Of a DNA stretch of 64,000 bases, positions 11,340 through 22,221 are shown one piece after another. The position numbers and the translations under genes were made by a program. How positions within the stretch are numbered: the first letter of the stretch is position 1; every line of letters starts with the position of its first letter. Source of the stretch: Diabrotica undecimpunctata (taxonomy: Eukaryota > Arthropoda > Insecta > Coleoptera > Chrysomelidae); assembly GCF_040954645.1 (NCBI RefSeq), contig NC_092806.1, positions 131,029,151 through 131,093,150 of the forward strand. The letters are read 5' to 3'. Under the pieces are notes generated by a model. That model was not told the DNA's origin. It searched no databases and saw only the letters and a list, made by a program, of their open reading frames with translations.

Positions 11340-14300
11340 AAAATCCCCCCTTCTAATATTCTTCTCATTCAATTTAATCCAGTGGAATTGTGATGGGTTT
11401 TACCCCCATCTAGAAAATCTCCAACTGCTTGTTGCTGATACTTCACCCGATTTCATTTGTTTGCAAGAAACCAATTTCTCTAAAAACCATAATCCATACC
11501 TTAAAAATTACGTTGGCTACCACTTTATACGAACATCACACGCACGAGCTAGTGGTGGAAGCTCCATATTTATTTCTACAGATATGTTCCATCAAGAATT
11601 TCCCTTAACAACAACTCTAGAAGCCGTTGCCGTTACTGTTTGGTGTCCAAATAAAATCGTAATTTGCAACGTATATATTCCTCCCTATTATACCCTAACA
11701 GCTCTCGAAATTACAAATCTAACTAACCAACTTCCTGAACCATTTATCTTAGTTGGAGATTTTAATGCACATAGCACTATGTGGGGCTCCAGTAATACTT
11801 TCGGTAGAGGCAAAATGATTGAAAATATCATAATCAATTCCAACCTTAATTTTCTAAACACTGGAATCAGCACATACTTTCATATTCAAACAGGTACTCT
11901 CTCTTCCATTGATTTAAGCATATGTAATCCAGAATTATCTACTCATCTTACATGGAAAACACTGGAAAGTCTCTACGGCAGTAACCATTTTCCCATTTTA
12001 ATTTCTAACAATGATAACTCACAAAGACAAAGCCAAATTAAGTGGAAAATTGCTCACGCTGACTGGGATCTATTTAACTTAATTGTCAAGGAACAAACAA
12101 ATGAAATCTCCTTTACGAATTCTGCTGATGAAGATCTTAACATGTTGATTAATTGTATTATAACTTCTGCTGAAAAATGCATCGGTAAATACTACTTTGA
12201 TCCCTCCAAAAAATATGTTCCGTGGTGGAATGAATCATGTAAACTAGCTATAAAAGATTGTAAAAAAGCATTAAACCGATATCGTAAAACTAGAAACCAA
12301 GCGGACCTAATAAATCTTAGAAAACTAAGAGCTAAATCTAAGCGAATTGTTAAAGAAAGCAAAAAGAACTCATGGAACAAATACATCAGTAGCATAACTT
12401 CCGACACACCTTCTAGTCAAATATGGACTAAAATAAAACAGATGAAAGGTAGATATACAACATACAAAATTCCAGCCATTATAGAAAATAACAATGTCAT
12501 AACTGATGACCAGCAGATTGTAAACACACTTGCCAAATACTATTTAAATAAATCTAAACTTGATAACAACTGTACTGGACCAACAAACATAAAAAATAAA
12601 GGTGTTGTACGTCCAAATTCCAATGATCATCCTGTCAATCTCCCACTAACAATCGACGAATTAGTCGAAGCTGTTAACTCCCTAAAGATCAGTGCTGCAG
12701 GGCCGGATGGCATTCCATCGATATTCCTAAAAAATCTACATGAAGATACCCTAATAAAGTTACTAGAATTCTACAACAACATATGGCTAGGTAACCAATT
12801 TCCAACACTTTGGCGACAAGCTAAAACAATTCCACTCAAGAAAAATGATACTTCTGCCAATACAACTATGTCATTTAGACCCATCTCATTAACGTGCACA
12901 CTTTGCAAACTCCTGGAAAAAATTGTCAACAAACGCTTACTTTGGTATCTTGAAAAACATAATATTATCAATACCGCTCAATCAGGATTTCGTCCAAATC
13001 GTTGCACGATCGATAATCTTATCACTCTTCAATCCGATATCATAGAAGCATTCTCTAATAGAAACGACCTTATAACTGTCTCACTCGATATAGAAAGTGC
13101 TTTTGACACAGCATCAAGGCCGGCAATTCTAGAAAAACTTAAAGAGTCTAATTTATCTGGAAACATATATCTATTTGTTGAGAATTTTTTAACTAACAGA
13201 AGTTTCAAAGTTTCTGCAAATGGTAAAATGTCTCCCTCATATATCCTGGAGACAGGAGTACCTCAAGGATCAGTCCTCAGCACAACCTTATTTTTACTGC
13301 TTCTTAACGACCTTAGTTCCTTAGTACAACCCCCTGTCAAACATAATATCTATGCGGATGATCTAGTTATTTACTGCTCGGGTAAAGTAACAAGCTCCAC
13401 TAGCACTCTTTTGCAAAATACTATTGATAACATTTCTCACTGGTCTAACAACATTGGTTTTAGCTTCTCGCCTACAAAGTCTAAAGTGATTAACTTTAGC
13501 AAAAAATATAAACAAACTCTTCCACTCATAAAATTAAAAGAGCATTCACTACAAGTAGTTGAAAATCACAAATTTTTAGGGGTAATTTTCGATAAAAAAT
13601 TAACATGGAAGAGACATATAGAAAAAACTAAAGCCAGTGCCTCAAAAAATATAAATCTCTTAAAATCACTAGCCAATCGACAATGGGGAGCCGAAGAAGA
13701 AGTTCTATTAAGTTTATACAGAGCACTAATAAGATCTAAGTTAGACTATGGATCGATATTATATATGTCTGCCCCTAAAACTTATTTAAAATCACTAGAT
13801 ACAATTCAAAACACTTCATTAAGAATATGCCTTGGAGCCTTCAGATCTAGCCCTACAGAAAGCATATATGTCGAATCGTGTGAACCCCCTCTAAATATTA
13901 GAAGACAACGACTACTAAACTCCTATTTTGCTAAGGTCTCTGCAAACCCAAATAATATATCATTCCAACTTATTAAAAATTTTCAATTAACAGGAGCACA
14001 CAGTAGAGCTACTGCCAATTCATCACTACAGTTTCTATCCCCACTCTTAGAAAATTTTGACCTAAATCTTACCACCCCCATTAATCAGCCCAATACTCCA
14101 CCTTGGCTAAAAATATTACCTGACTTTAACGTAAATTTGTGCAGATATAAGAAAATGGAAACCTCCACGATACTCATGAAACAAACTTTTAATGACATAA
14201 TTAATAGAGGCAAGTTTGATAACATAATATTCACAGATGCATCTAAAGACGAAGAAAGTGTCGGATGTGCTGTTACTTCCACAAATAACAGACTAGCAAT

Positions 14301-15021
14301 GTATAGACTACCCAAGATTACCAGTATATTCACAGCAGAACTCTACGCCATACTTAAAGCTCTGGAGGTTCCAATGCAGGGTACCAAAAACTTAGCAATC
14401 TGTACAGATTCATTATCATCCATAAATTCCATTAGAAAAATCTACACATCAAATCCGTTAGTTAATGAGATCCACGAAAGATGTACAGCACTTGCTAAAT
14501 CCAACACTTCGGTTTCGATGATATGGAATCCTTCACATGTTGGTATTAAAGGAAATGAGAATGCTGACCACGCAGCAAATGAAGCACGTTGCTCTGACCT
14601 TACAGATGAAAAATGCCAATTGTTTCAAGATATAATAATTGAAATTAAAAAGTTATCTACCTCAATGTGGCAAAATCAATGGAACAGGTGCACTACCCAA
14701 CTAAAGTCCATCCAACCAAACATTTTAGGACCTAGAATTTTTTCTACGGAAAGAAAATCGAAGACCATCATTAGAAGGCTTAGAATTGGGCACACCCGGC
14801 TAACCCACGGATATCTGATGGTTCCAGAAGAACCTCCAAACTGCCAATATTGCAACTCCCGTCTAAGTGTACACCATATACTTGTGGAATGTAACCAGTA
14901 CGCAGCAGCACGGATCAAACATGGTATCCACGGAAGTTTATGTGATATTTTAAATTCCAAAAACAATATGTCTAATGTGATAAAGTTCCTTAAAAACTGT
15001 AAATTATATCACCTGTTGTAA
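11299..15021 (+). CDS. I-like LINE ORF2 (endonuclease-RT-RNase H)
   Basis: This 1,240-residue polyprotein makes the nick and the cDNA for target-primed reverse transcription. The N-terminal endonuclease (residues ~15-240) shows QWNCDGF, CLQETNF, GDFNAHSTMWG and SNHFPI. The reverse transcriptase (~450-760) shows AAGPDGIPS, FRPISLTC, SLDIESAFD, GVPQGSVLS and the catalytic YADDL box at 13351-13365. RNase H (~975-1110) shows FTDASKDEES, FTAELYAILKALE, CTDSLSS and NPSHVGIKGNENAD, so its acidic residues are present. A C-terminal Cys/His motif (CQYCNSRLSVHHILVEC) is at ~1180. No stop or frameshift is seen. The ATG at 11299 lies inside ORF1, so translation probably depends on overlap with ORF1 or reinitiation; recognisable homology only begins at about residue 22. 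Confidence 0.9.
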   Translation: MSAFPIDPKGRSTEKSPLLIFFSFNLIQWNCDGFYPHLENLQLLVADTSPDFICLQETNFSKNHNPYLKNYVGYHFIRTSHARASGGSSIFISTDMFHQEFPLTTTLEAVAVTVWCPNKIVICNVYIPPYYTLTALEITNLTNQLPEPFILVGDFNAHSTMWGSSNTFGRGKMIENIIINSNLNFLNTGISTYFHIQTGTLSSIDLSICNPELSTHLTWKTLESLYGSNHFPILISNNDNSQRQSQIKWKIAHADWDLFNLIVKEQTNEISFTNSADEDLNMLINCIITSAEKCIGKYYFDPSKKYVPWWNESCKLAIKDCKKALNRYRKTRNQADLINLRKLRAKSKRIVKESKKNSWNKYISSITSDTPSSQIWTKIKQMKGRYTTYKIPAIIENNNVITDDQQIVNTLAKYYLNKSKLDNNCTGPTNIKNKGVVRPNSNDHPVNLPLTIDELVEAVNSLKISAAGPDGIPSIFLKNLHEDTLIKLLEFYNNIWLGNQFPTLWRQAKTIPLKKNDTSANTTMSFRPISLTCTLCKLLEKIVNKRLLWYLEKHNIINTAQSGFRPNRCTIDNLITLQSDIIEAFSNRNDLITVSLDIESAFDTASRPAILEKLKESNLSGNIYLFVENFLTNRSFKVSANGKMSPSYILETGVPQGSVLSTTLFLLLLNDLSSLVQPPVKHNIYADDLVIYCSGKVTSSTSTLLQNTIDNISHWSNNIGFSFSPTKSKVINFSKKYKQTLPLIKLKEHSLQVVENHKFLGVIFDKKLTWKRHIEKTKASASKNINLLKSLANRQWGAEEEVLLSLYRALIRSKLDYGSILYMSAPKTYLKSLDTIQNTSLRICLGAFRSSPTESIYVESCEPPLNIRRQRLLNSYFAKVSANPNNISFQLIKNFQLTGAHSRATANSSLQFLSPLLENFDLNLTTPINQPNTPPWLKILPDFNVNLCRYKKMETSTILMKQTFNDIINRGKFDNIIFTDASKDEESVGCAVTSTNNRLAMYRLPKITSIFTAELYAILKALEVPMQGTKNLAICTDSLSSINSIRKIYTSNPLVNEIHERCTALAKSNTSVSMIWNPSHVGIKGNENADHAANEARCSDLTDEKCQLFQDIIIEIKKLSTSMWQNQWNRCTTQLKSIQPNILGPRIFSTERKSKTIIRRLRIGHTRLTHGYLMVPEEPPNCQYCNSRLSVHHILVECNQYAAARIKHGIHGSLCDILNSKNNMSNVIKFLKNCKLYHLL

Positions 15022-15171
15022 TTGTATCACCTATCTATATTTTAATTTTGTATTCATCTGCTAGTTTTGTATTTTCTTTTTTTTTTAGATATCAATGTAA
15101 CTTAATTTATTGTTTTCTGTAATACAGTTCCTCGTGTCAATGGCCACAGCAGCCGAGACATGTATTTTGAA

Positions 15172-15209
<38 letters not shown>

Positions 15210-15227
15210 ACTAATAATAAAACTAAC

Positions 15228-15358
15228 CTGAATTTCTTGCTTTTTTTGGTTAGCAAAGTCGTTTGCACTTTTCGTAGTATTCACAAATGCGCCTTGAATA
15301 TTCTGTCCTGCATCTTTAAGTTTAGAATCTGCTTCGTGAAGTGCAGAACTAGATTTAT
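15228..15358 (-). CDS. LEA-like repeat protein, exon C
   Basis: This 131-bp exon lies between an acceptor (ttctatttgtag, AG at 15360-15359) and a donor (CAG|GTTAGT, GT at 15227-15226). It enters in phase 1 and leaves in phase 0, agreeing with its neighbours. It encodes an amphipathic segment with a SALHEADSKLKDAGQNIQG stretch, close to the GQNI/IDN motifs of exon B. The poly(A) end of the I-like LINE lies 24 bp beyond its donor, so the natural intron start is retained but very short. Confidence 0.85.
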
Positions 15359-15415
15359 CTACAAATAGAAGCAATAAAAAGTAAAGTACATTCTATTAAA
15401 TAAAAAATTAATTAC

Positions 15416-18400
15416 CTTGAATAGAATGTCCTAAATTTTTCACACCTTCTGCAGCCTCATGCATTTTATTGTCGACATTTTTTGCAACATTCTGGGCTCC
15501 TTCAGCAGTCTTCTGGGCAGATTCTTTTAGTTTATTATCAATATTTTTTGCTAAATTTTGGGTACCCTCTACTGTTTCGTGAGCCACGTTCTGGATACCT
15601 TCGGCTGTCTTTTGAGCAGCATTCTTCGCTCCCATTGCTGCACTATTTGCAAGATCGTGAGCACCGTCCACAGTTTTACGAGTTGCTTCCTGTGTTCCTT
15701 CAACCGCATCTTTTAATTTGTTATCAATATTTTTAGCTACATTTTGTGCACCTTCCTTTGCCCTCTGTGCAGCATTTTGAGCTCCTTCTGCCGTTTGTTT
15801 CAATTTATTATCAATATCTTTTGCTACATTTTGAGCTCCTTCGGCTGTTTTATGGGCTGCATTTTGTGCACCTTCCGCCGTTTTGTGAAAAACATTGTCA
15901 ATTCCGTGAGCTGCGTTTTGCGCTAAATTTTTAGCTCCATCTACTGTTTTGTTAGCAGCATTTTGAGCTCCTTCTGCCGTTTGTTTTAATTTATTATCAA
16001 TATCTTTTGTCACATTTTGAGCTCCTTCGACTGTTTTATGGGCTGCATTTTGTGCACCTTCTGCCGTTTTATGAAAAACATTGTCGATTCCGTGGGCCGC
16101 ATTCAGTGCTAAATTTTTAGCTCCATCTACTGTTTTGTTTGCAGAATTTTGAGCTCCTTCTGCCGTTTGTTTCAATTTATTATCAATATCTTTTGCTACA
16201 TTTTGAGCTCCTTCGGCTGTTTTATGGGCTACATTTTGTGCACCTTCTGCAGTTTTGTGTAAAGCATTGTCAATTCCGTGAGCTGCGTTTTGCGCTAAAT
16301 TTTTAGCTCCATCTACTGTTTTTTTAGCAGCATTTTGAGCTCCTTCTGCCGTTTGTTTCAATTTATTATCAATATCTTTTGCCACATTTTGAGCTCCTTC
16401 GGCTGTTTTATGGGCTGCATTTTGTGCACCTTCTGCCGTTTTGTGAAAAACATTGTCGATTCCGTGGGCTGCATTCTGCGCTAAATTTTTAGCTCCATCT
16501 ACTGTTTTATTTGCTGCATTTTGGGCTTCTTCTGCCGTTTGTTTAAATTTATTATCAATATCTTTTGCTACATTTTGAGCTCCTTCGACTGTTTTATGGG
16601 CTGCGTTTTGTGCACCTTCTGCCGTTTTGTGAAAAACATTGTCGATTCCGTGGGCTGCATTCTGTGCTAAATTTTTAGCTCCATCTACTGTTTTGTTTGC
16701 AGCATTTTGAGCTCCTTCTGCCGTTTGTTTCAATTTATTATCAATATCTTTTGCCACATTTTGAGCTCCTTCGACTGTTTTATGGGCTGCATTTTGTGCA
16801 CCTTCTGCCGTTTTGTGAAAAACATTGTCGATTCCGTGGGCTGCATTTTGCGCTAAATTTTTAGCTCCATCTACTGTTTTATTTGCTGCATTTTGGGCTC
16901 CTTCTGCCGTTTGTTTCAATTTATTATCAATATCTTTTGCTACATTTTGAGCTCCTTCGACTGTTTTATGGGCTGCGTTTTGTGCACCTTCTGCCGTTTT
17001 GTGAAAAACATTGTCGATTCCGTGGGCTGCATTCTGTGCTAAATTTTTAGCACCATCTACTGTTTTGTTTGCAGCATTTTGAGCTCCTTCTGCCGTTTGT
17101 TTCAATTTATTATCAATATCTTTTGCTACATTTTGAGCTCCTTCGACTGTTTTATTGGCTGCATTTTGTGCACCTTCTGCCGTTTTATGAAAAGCACTGT
17201 CGATTCCGTGGGCTGCATTCTGTGCTAAATTTTTAGCACCATCTACTGTTTTGTTTGCAGCATTTTGAGCTCCTTCTGCCGTTTGTTTCAATTTATTATC
17301 AATATCTTTTGCTACATTTTGAGCTCCTTCGGCTGTTTTATGGGCTGCATTTTGTGCACCTTCTGCAGTTTTGTGTAAAGCATTGTCAATTCCGTGAGCT
17401 GCGTTTTGCGCTAAATTTTTAGCTCCATCTACTGTTTTGTTAGCAGCATTTTGAGCTCCTTCTGCCGTTTGTTTCAATTTATTATCAATATCTTTTGCCA
17501 CATTTTGAGCTCCTTCGACTGTTTTATGGGCTGCATTTTGTGCACCTTCTGCAGTTTTGTGTAAAACATTGTCAATTCCGTGAGCTGCGTTTTGCGCTAA
17601 ATTTTTAGCTCCATCTACTGTTTTGTTAGCAGCATTTTGAGCTCCTTCTGCCGTTTGTTTCAATTTATTATCAATATCTTTTGCCACATTTTGAGCTCCT
17701 TCGACTGTTTTATGGGCTGCAGTTTGTGCACCTTCTGCCGTTTTATGTAAAGCATTGTCAATTCCGTGAGCTGCGTTCTGCGCTAAATTTTTAGCTCCAT
17801 CTACTGTTTTGTTTGCAGCATTTTGGGCTCCTTCTGTCGTCTGTTTCAATTTATTATCAATATCTTTTGCGATATTTTGAGCACCTTCTGCTGTTTTATG
17901 GGCTGCATTTTGGGCACTTTCTGCAGTTTTATTTAGGCTTTGATTAATATTTTGACCGATATTTTGCACACCGAGCGAGAAGTTGTGACCACCCTGTTGC
18001 AGTGCTATTCCTGTATGATGCAATTGATTTCCCAAATGTTGTCGTCCAGATTCTGCAGCAACAGCACCTTCATGAAGTTTATTATCAATATGATGCCCAA
18101 TGTTGTGGAAGCCGGAAGCAATATTCTGACCATCTTTATGAATAAGGTCTCCCGTATGGTGTAGATGATCATCCACGTTTCTTCCAAATTGATGAAGATT
18201 TCCCGCTAACGCATTTTTATGAGCCTCTGCTGTAATTGCAGCATTGCTGAGATTATTATCGATATTCTGTCCAGTTCTTCTCAAAGTTTCTGCCAATTCT
18301 CGCCTTTTTGCCTCAGCAAATTCTTCTGTTTCCTTTACTCGTTGGGCAACTTGTGCTTCAGTTTCTTTCCATTTTTGTTCTGCACTTTGGACTGTACTTT

Positions 18401-18556
18401 TTACTACATTGTCAGCTTGTTTAAGTTTGTCGTCGACCGCTTTATGGATGTTTGCTTCAGCTTCTCGTTTCGCAGCTTTAGCAGCTTCTTGAGTTTGTCT
18501 TCCAAGGTCGTTAAGTTCTTCATTTAAGGCATTTTTTGTATTTTTGGCATCTTCAA
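15416..18556 (-). CDS. LEA-like repeat protein, large exon (exon B)
   Basis: A 3,141-bp exon with about 1,046 open codons, bounded by acceptor ttattttttag (AG at 18558-18557) and donor CAAG|GTAATT (GT at 15415-15414), phase 1 at both ends. Its N-terminal ~100 residues are a highly charged helix (Glu/Lys/Ala). Next is a His-rich stretch with repeated G-x-x-IDNKL and GQNI motifs. Then come about eleven 62-residue tandem repeats built from 11-residue units such as TAEGAQNAAHK, followed by more degenerate units. Composition (Ala, Gln, Asn, Lys, Glu, Thr; no Cys, few aromatics) and 11-residue periodicity match group 3 LEA/LEA_4 proteins, which are mostly disordered in water and fold into amphipathic helices on drying or at membranes. 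A desiccation, cold or lipid-surface role is inference. Internal Leu codons that could look like starts are not the real start, because the frame continues upstream to the acceptor. Confidence 0.85.
15740..17930 (-). repeat. 186-bp coding tandem repeat array (~11 copies)
   Basis: Within exon B a 186-bp unit (62 codons) recurs head to tail. The same word starts at 16621, 16807 and 16993, giving a spacing of exactly 186. Each unit has two 11-mers, a 7-residue IDNKLKQ spacer and three more 11-mers. Counting the AAHGID landmark gives 11 copies. The central copies (those followed by NVFHK) are nearly identical at the DNA level, while the two ends are degenerate, as expected from unequal crossing-over or gene conversion. 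Copy number is likely to vary between individuals and to be misassembled with short reads. Confidence 0.95.
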
Positions 18557-18702
18557 CTAAAAAATAAAAGCTTTAGTTATTCATTATTTTGTAGCTTAGG
18601 TGTCTTTTAAATAGCTAAGTGACACAAATTACTTAAGGAGACATATATACTTGGATAGACAAAAATAAATCATATTCGAAAACATTACAAAGGGTAACTT
18701 AC

Positions 18703-18873
18703 CAACATTATGGGCCGTATTTTTGACGTCTTGTGCTACATCTTCCGCTCTGTCTACAACTTTCTGAGCTTTTACTTCTGTGGCGTTTTCTATCGACTCC
18801 GCCTCCTTGTCCACCTCTTTTTTCTTTCTACCAAAGAACTCTCCAATTCGACTTCCAAAGTTTCTTAAGCCGG
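18703..18873 (-). CDS. LEA-like repeat protein, upstream exon (exon A)
   Basis: A 171-bp exon with acceptor atatttttag (AG at 18875-18874) and donor TTG|GTAAGT (GT at 18702-18701). It carries 2 nt of a split codon at its start and 1 nt at its end; the end phase matches exon B. It encodes a GLRNFGSRIGEFFGRKKKE segment and then an Ala/Glu/Lys/Asp helix ending KNTAHNV, with the same style of 11-residue motif (VVDRAEDVAQD) as the rest of the gene. Because it starts mid-codon, at least one further 5' exon must exist. I could not find it in the window, so the start codon and any signal peptide are unknown. Confidence 0.8.
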
Positions 18874-19778
18874 CTAAAAATATTTGTAATTGTTAAAATG
18901 ACTTTTGCAAATAATAGTAATAATATACTAATAATAATATATAATAATAGTAATAATACAAAATAGAATAGTATTAAACAAAATAAGTAAAATATGTTTT
19001 AAAATCAACCACAAACGTGATTAGAAATATTTTACTTGCTTATTGACCATATGACCTCACGAATTAGAGTCATTGGACATTCTTTAATAACATTCGTTTT
19101 TAATTAGTTTATAAGTATCAAAGGCCAAAAAGTTGCTTTAGTTATTGTTGTTACAAAGCTCCGATATTGCTTAGATGGTTTAAGCTACGTGATTAAGAGG
19201 TAATCGTCTTTTAAAAGGTTATTTATCTAAAAAATGTAATTGTGGATGTGATATACATATCTGAAATACAAACCCAAATTAATTTAGATAAATAAGTTTT
19301 CAAGTAAACACTGAAGAATGTAGTTTTAGATATATTTAGATAAAATTTATAACGGGAAGTATGCTCATTTAAAAATAGATATCTTTTATTTTGTTTCACA
19401 AGTTATCGAGTGAGTCATCATAAGACTTAAGAATAAGTTACTTTAATAAAAGTTATTTTTTTGTTCTTTATAAATAACTAGCTGACCCGGTGAACGTTAC
19501 CGCCTTAGAATTAAATAATGCGTCTAAAAAATTTACAGAAAATAAAGCAAAAAAAAAAAACAAACAGTCAAACAATATTATGCATAAAAAATGTTGAATT
19601 AATTTAAAGCTTTCTGATATACAATCTTTTATTTCCGACACGCGAATAATTGTCCATGCGCGCAAAATAGAAACTATTAGTTAATTCAGCAAATTCTAAC
19701 AGTTAGCTTTGTGATTTGTTTGTGAAATTGTATAATTTTAAAAACAAATGGTACGTTTGTTGGAATCATCGGTATAGG
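18874..19778. other. No gene recognised (probable intron of LEA-like gene)
   Basis: AT-rich sequence upstream of exon A of the minus-strand gene. I looked for a phase-compatible exon with a signal peptide and saw none. Confidence 0.4.
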
Positions 19779-19784
19779 GGAGAG

Positions 19785-20199
19785 GCTTGTACCTTGGACC
19801 AGCTTGTACCATGAGCCACTCCATTTTTTTTTTAATTTGGAGCCCGAACTCTCTCTGTTTCTTATGTCAAGCTCTTCTACAAAAGTCGTCATTTTGTGGT
19901 TAGTTGTTAAATGTCACCAGAAATCATTTGCGGCTGTCTTAAAAATATAGTGAAGTATTTTGTGAAAAGTAAGTATTTATAGGATAGATAATTTTCTTTT
20001 TTAATTTTTGTGTTAACAGATTATGGTAAATTAAATCACAGGGTGTGTATGTTTATTCTAACAGGTACTTCAACAACATAGTGAGAAATATAATAAAACA
20101 GTTTTTTAGGTTAAATTCATATTCGTTTTCGTTTCGGCCGAGTCTTGTACCTTGGACCACTATCACGTCTTGTACGTTGAGCCGCGGCCCAAGGTACAA
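19785..20199 (+). repeat. Subterminal motif cluster, left end of pogo-like element
   Basis: Copies of CTTGTACCTTGGACCA or close variants lie at 19785-19800, 19803-19818, 20143-20159 and 20169-20183, plus an inverted copy (GGCCCAAGGTACAA) at 20186-20199. The same motif reappears at the right end (22450-22507). Iterated subterminal words are the usual transposase-binding sites of such elements; binding here is inference. Confidence 0.75.
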
Positions 20200-20255
20200 T
20201 CTCTTGTAGGTGGATAAATAAAAAAAAGTAAAAACAATTCTTTTTTTCTTTACAG

Positions 20256-22221
20256 ATGCCTAGAAGCAAAACAGACATAAAAAGAGCTCGGCAGATCATA
20301 AAAACCTATTAAAAGCATACAATGCCATTCAAGAAAAGCAAATATCGGTCCGATTAGTTGCAAAGGAATTCCATGTGTCACGGACGACACTTAAAAGATT
20401 TTTGGTCCGTGGTCCCAACAATTTCCTCTCTTATGGTGCTGGCGCAGTCCGAAAAGTATTTTCCACTGATGAGGAGAACGACTTATGTCAGTATTTAACT
20501 CAAGCGAGTCATATGCATTATGGACTTTCACGTCGCTCTTTGCAAACTTTAGCATTTGAATACGCTAAAGCCAACAATAAGCCAGACCCACCGTCCTGGA
20601 ATAATAATTATCGTGCCGGAAAACAGTGGTTCCTTGACTTTATGAGTCGCCATAAGCAACTTAGTTTAAGAAAGCCACAAGCTACTAGCCTATCTGGCGG
20701 AACCAGCTTCAACAAACACAATGTCTTATTATTTTTTTCAAAATTAAAAGAAGTCATGAATAAGCATACTTTCACACCCAATAAAACATACAATATTGAT
20801 GAGAGTGGTAACGCTAATGTTCACGTTATGGAAAAATTGTAGCTTGCAAGGGTATTAAACAAGTTGGTTCTGCTACAAGTGGAGAAAGGGGTACTAATGT
20901 AACATTTATCGCTGCTGTAAGTGCTTCAGGGAATGCTGTCCCCACTATGTACATATTTCCCAGAGTGAGTTTTAAGCCCTATATGCTGAAAGGTGCACCT
21001 GCTGATTCGGTGGGAACGGCTCATCCTAGTGGTTGGTCCAATAGAGTCATATTCTTAGAATATTTAAGGCATTTTATACATATCACAAAGCCTTCCGTCG
21101 ATGATAAAATATTAGTAATATTAGACAATCATGAAAGTCATATTACCCCCGAAATCATCAACTTAGCTTAAGAACATGGGATCGTAATATTGTCTATTCC
21201 ACCTCATACGAGCCATAAGCTCCAACCCCTCGATCGCAGTGTTTTTGGCTCATATAAAACTTATTATAACAACGCGTGCACCGAATGGATGATAAGAAAC
21301 CCAGGAAAACCAATATCTATTTACGATGTCGCTGAAATTTCTGGTGAGGCATATAAACTAGCATTTAATCGCACAAATATTGAATCTAGATCCAGAGTTT
21401 TAGGGCCAGCAAATGAAAATGTATTTCAAGAACACGAGTTCTATAGTTCTTCGGTCACTAATAGAGATAATCCTGCTAATACCAGTGAAGACATTTATTT
21501 CAGACCCCCTATTAATAATCATAAAATAACTGCTGAGACACAAGAACCTGAGCTACTATACAAGTCACCAGAGGTAGTCCGCCCTTTACCTAAGGCACCT
21601 CCAAGAACAAACATACAAAATGGTCGTAAAAGGGGCAAGTGTCGAGTCTTAACTGATACACCTGAGAAAAATGAAATAGAAAACGAGCACGAGGAAAGAA
21701 TGAACAATAATATGAAGAAAACAGCTGTGAAAAGGAAAGTTATGGACACCCAACCGAGAAAGCATCATTTAACAGGCAATAAAATTAAAAAGACTAAACC
21801 AGTATTTACCTAATCGAAGGATCTCAACAAATCATCATCTTCTGACAACGACGACGTCGAAAGCATCCCTTACGATGATAGTTCGGATCCGTCTTCTGAG
21901 CATGAGTCAGACATAGATTGGAAAGGACATATGTCTAAAAATAACAAACCAGACACACGAACAGAGTTTACACTGGAAACTAGTAGATTCTACCTAACAA
22001 AGCTTATTGGAAAGAGGATCGTACGATTTTATGTTGCTAAAATAGTATCTTTAACTCCAACAATAATGGTTAATTACCTGAAGAGAATCCACTTATCTGA
22101 AAACTTCTGCCTGATTGATATAAAGGCATATGAAATCGAAAAGGAAGACATCATTGAAAGCGTCGTGGAAATTCCCAAGAAAGACGGATTCTCAAAACGT
22201 CAACAGGATATACACTTTTAA
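20256..22221 (+). pseudogene. pogo/jerky-family transposase (DDE_1), broken
   Basis: This was a ~650-residue cut-and-paste transposase. In order: a Psq-type helix-turn-helix N-terminus (VRLVAKEFHVSRTTLKRF), a CENP-B-like DNA-binding region (FLDFMSRHKQLSLRKPQA), and the DDE_1 catalytic core with YNIDESGN, ILDNHESHI and PHTSHKLQPLDRSVFGSYK, so all three acidic residues are recognisable. A Ser/Asp-rich C-terminal region follows. Lesions: a frameshift near 20300, a frameshift near 20830, an in-frame TAA at 21169-21171 and another at 21811-21813. The ATG at 20256 is preceded by a splice-acceptor-like tract (tctttacag), so the original gene may have had a 5' intron. With only about four lesions it is a moderately young relic. 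Confidence 0.85.

Larger units (their letters stand above)
9608..15203 (+). mobile_element. Full-length I-like non-LTR retrotransposon
   Basis: The element has a ~360-bp 5' UTR, ORF1 (9966-11339), ORF2 (11299-15021), a short 3' UTR and a ~30-nt poly(A) tail starting near 15172. Both ORFs are open. The word ATATAAACT is present just before the element (9599-9607) and just after the poly(A) (15204-15212), which I read as the target-site duplication. The presence of RNase H in ORF2 and one CCHC knuckle in ORF1 places it near the I clade, although I-type elements often end in TAA repeats rather than poly(A). It is inserted in antisense in the last intron of the LEA-like gene, 24 bp from the exon C splice donor. 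Open frames and a complete 5' end suggest a recent, possibly active copy. Confidence 0.85.

Noticed and set aside
15482..15934. Plus-strand open frames opposite the large LEA-like exon
   Set aside because: They are the antisense of the periodic 186-bp coding repeat, which stays open in several frames because of its composition. Splice sites and phases support the minus strand.
15740..17930. CRISPR-like or satellite array
   Set aside because: The repeats are head-to-tail without unique spacers, are 186 bp long and keep an open reading frame bounded by splice sites.
18005..18296. A start for the LEA-like protein inside exon B
   Set aside because: The apparent start near 18296 is a Leu (TTG) codon; the frame continues upstream to a good acceptor at 18557 and to exon A.
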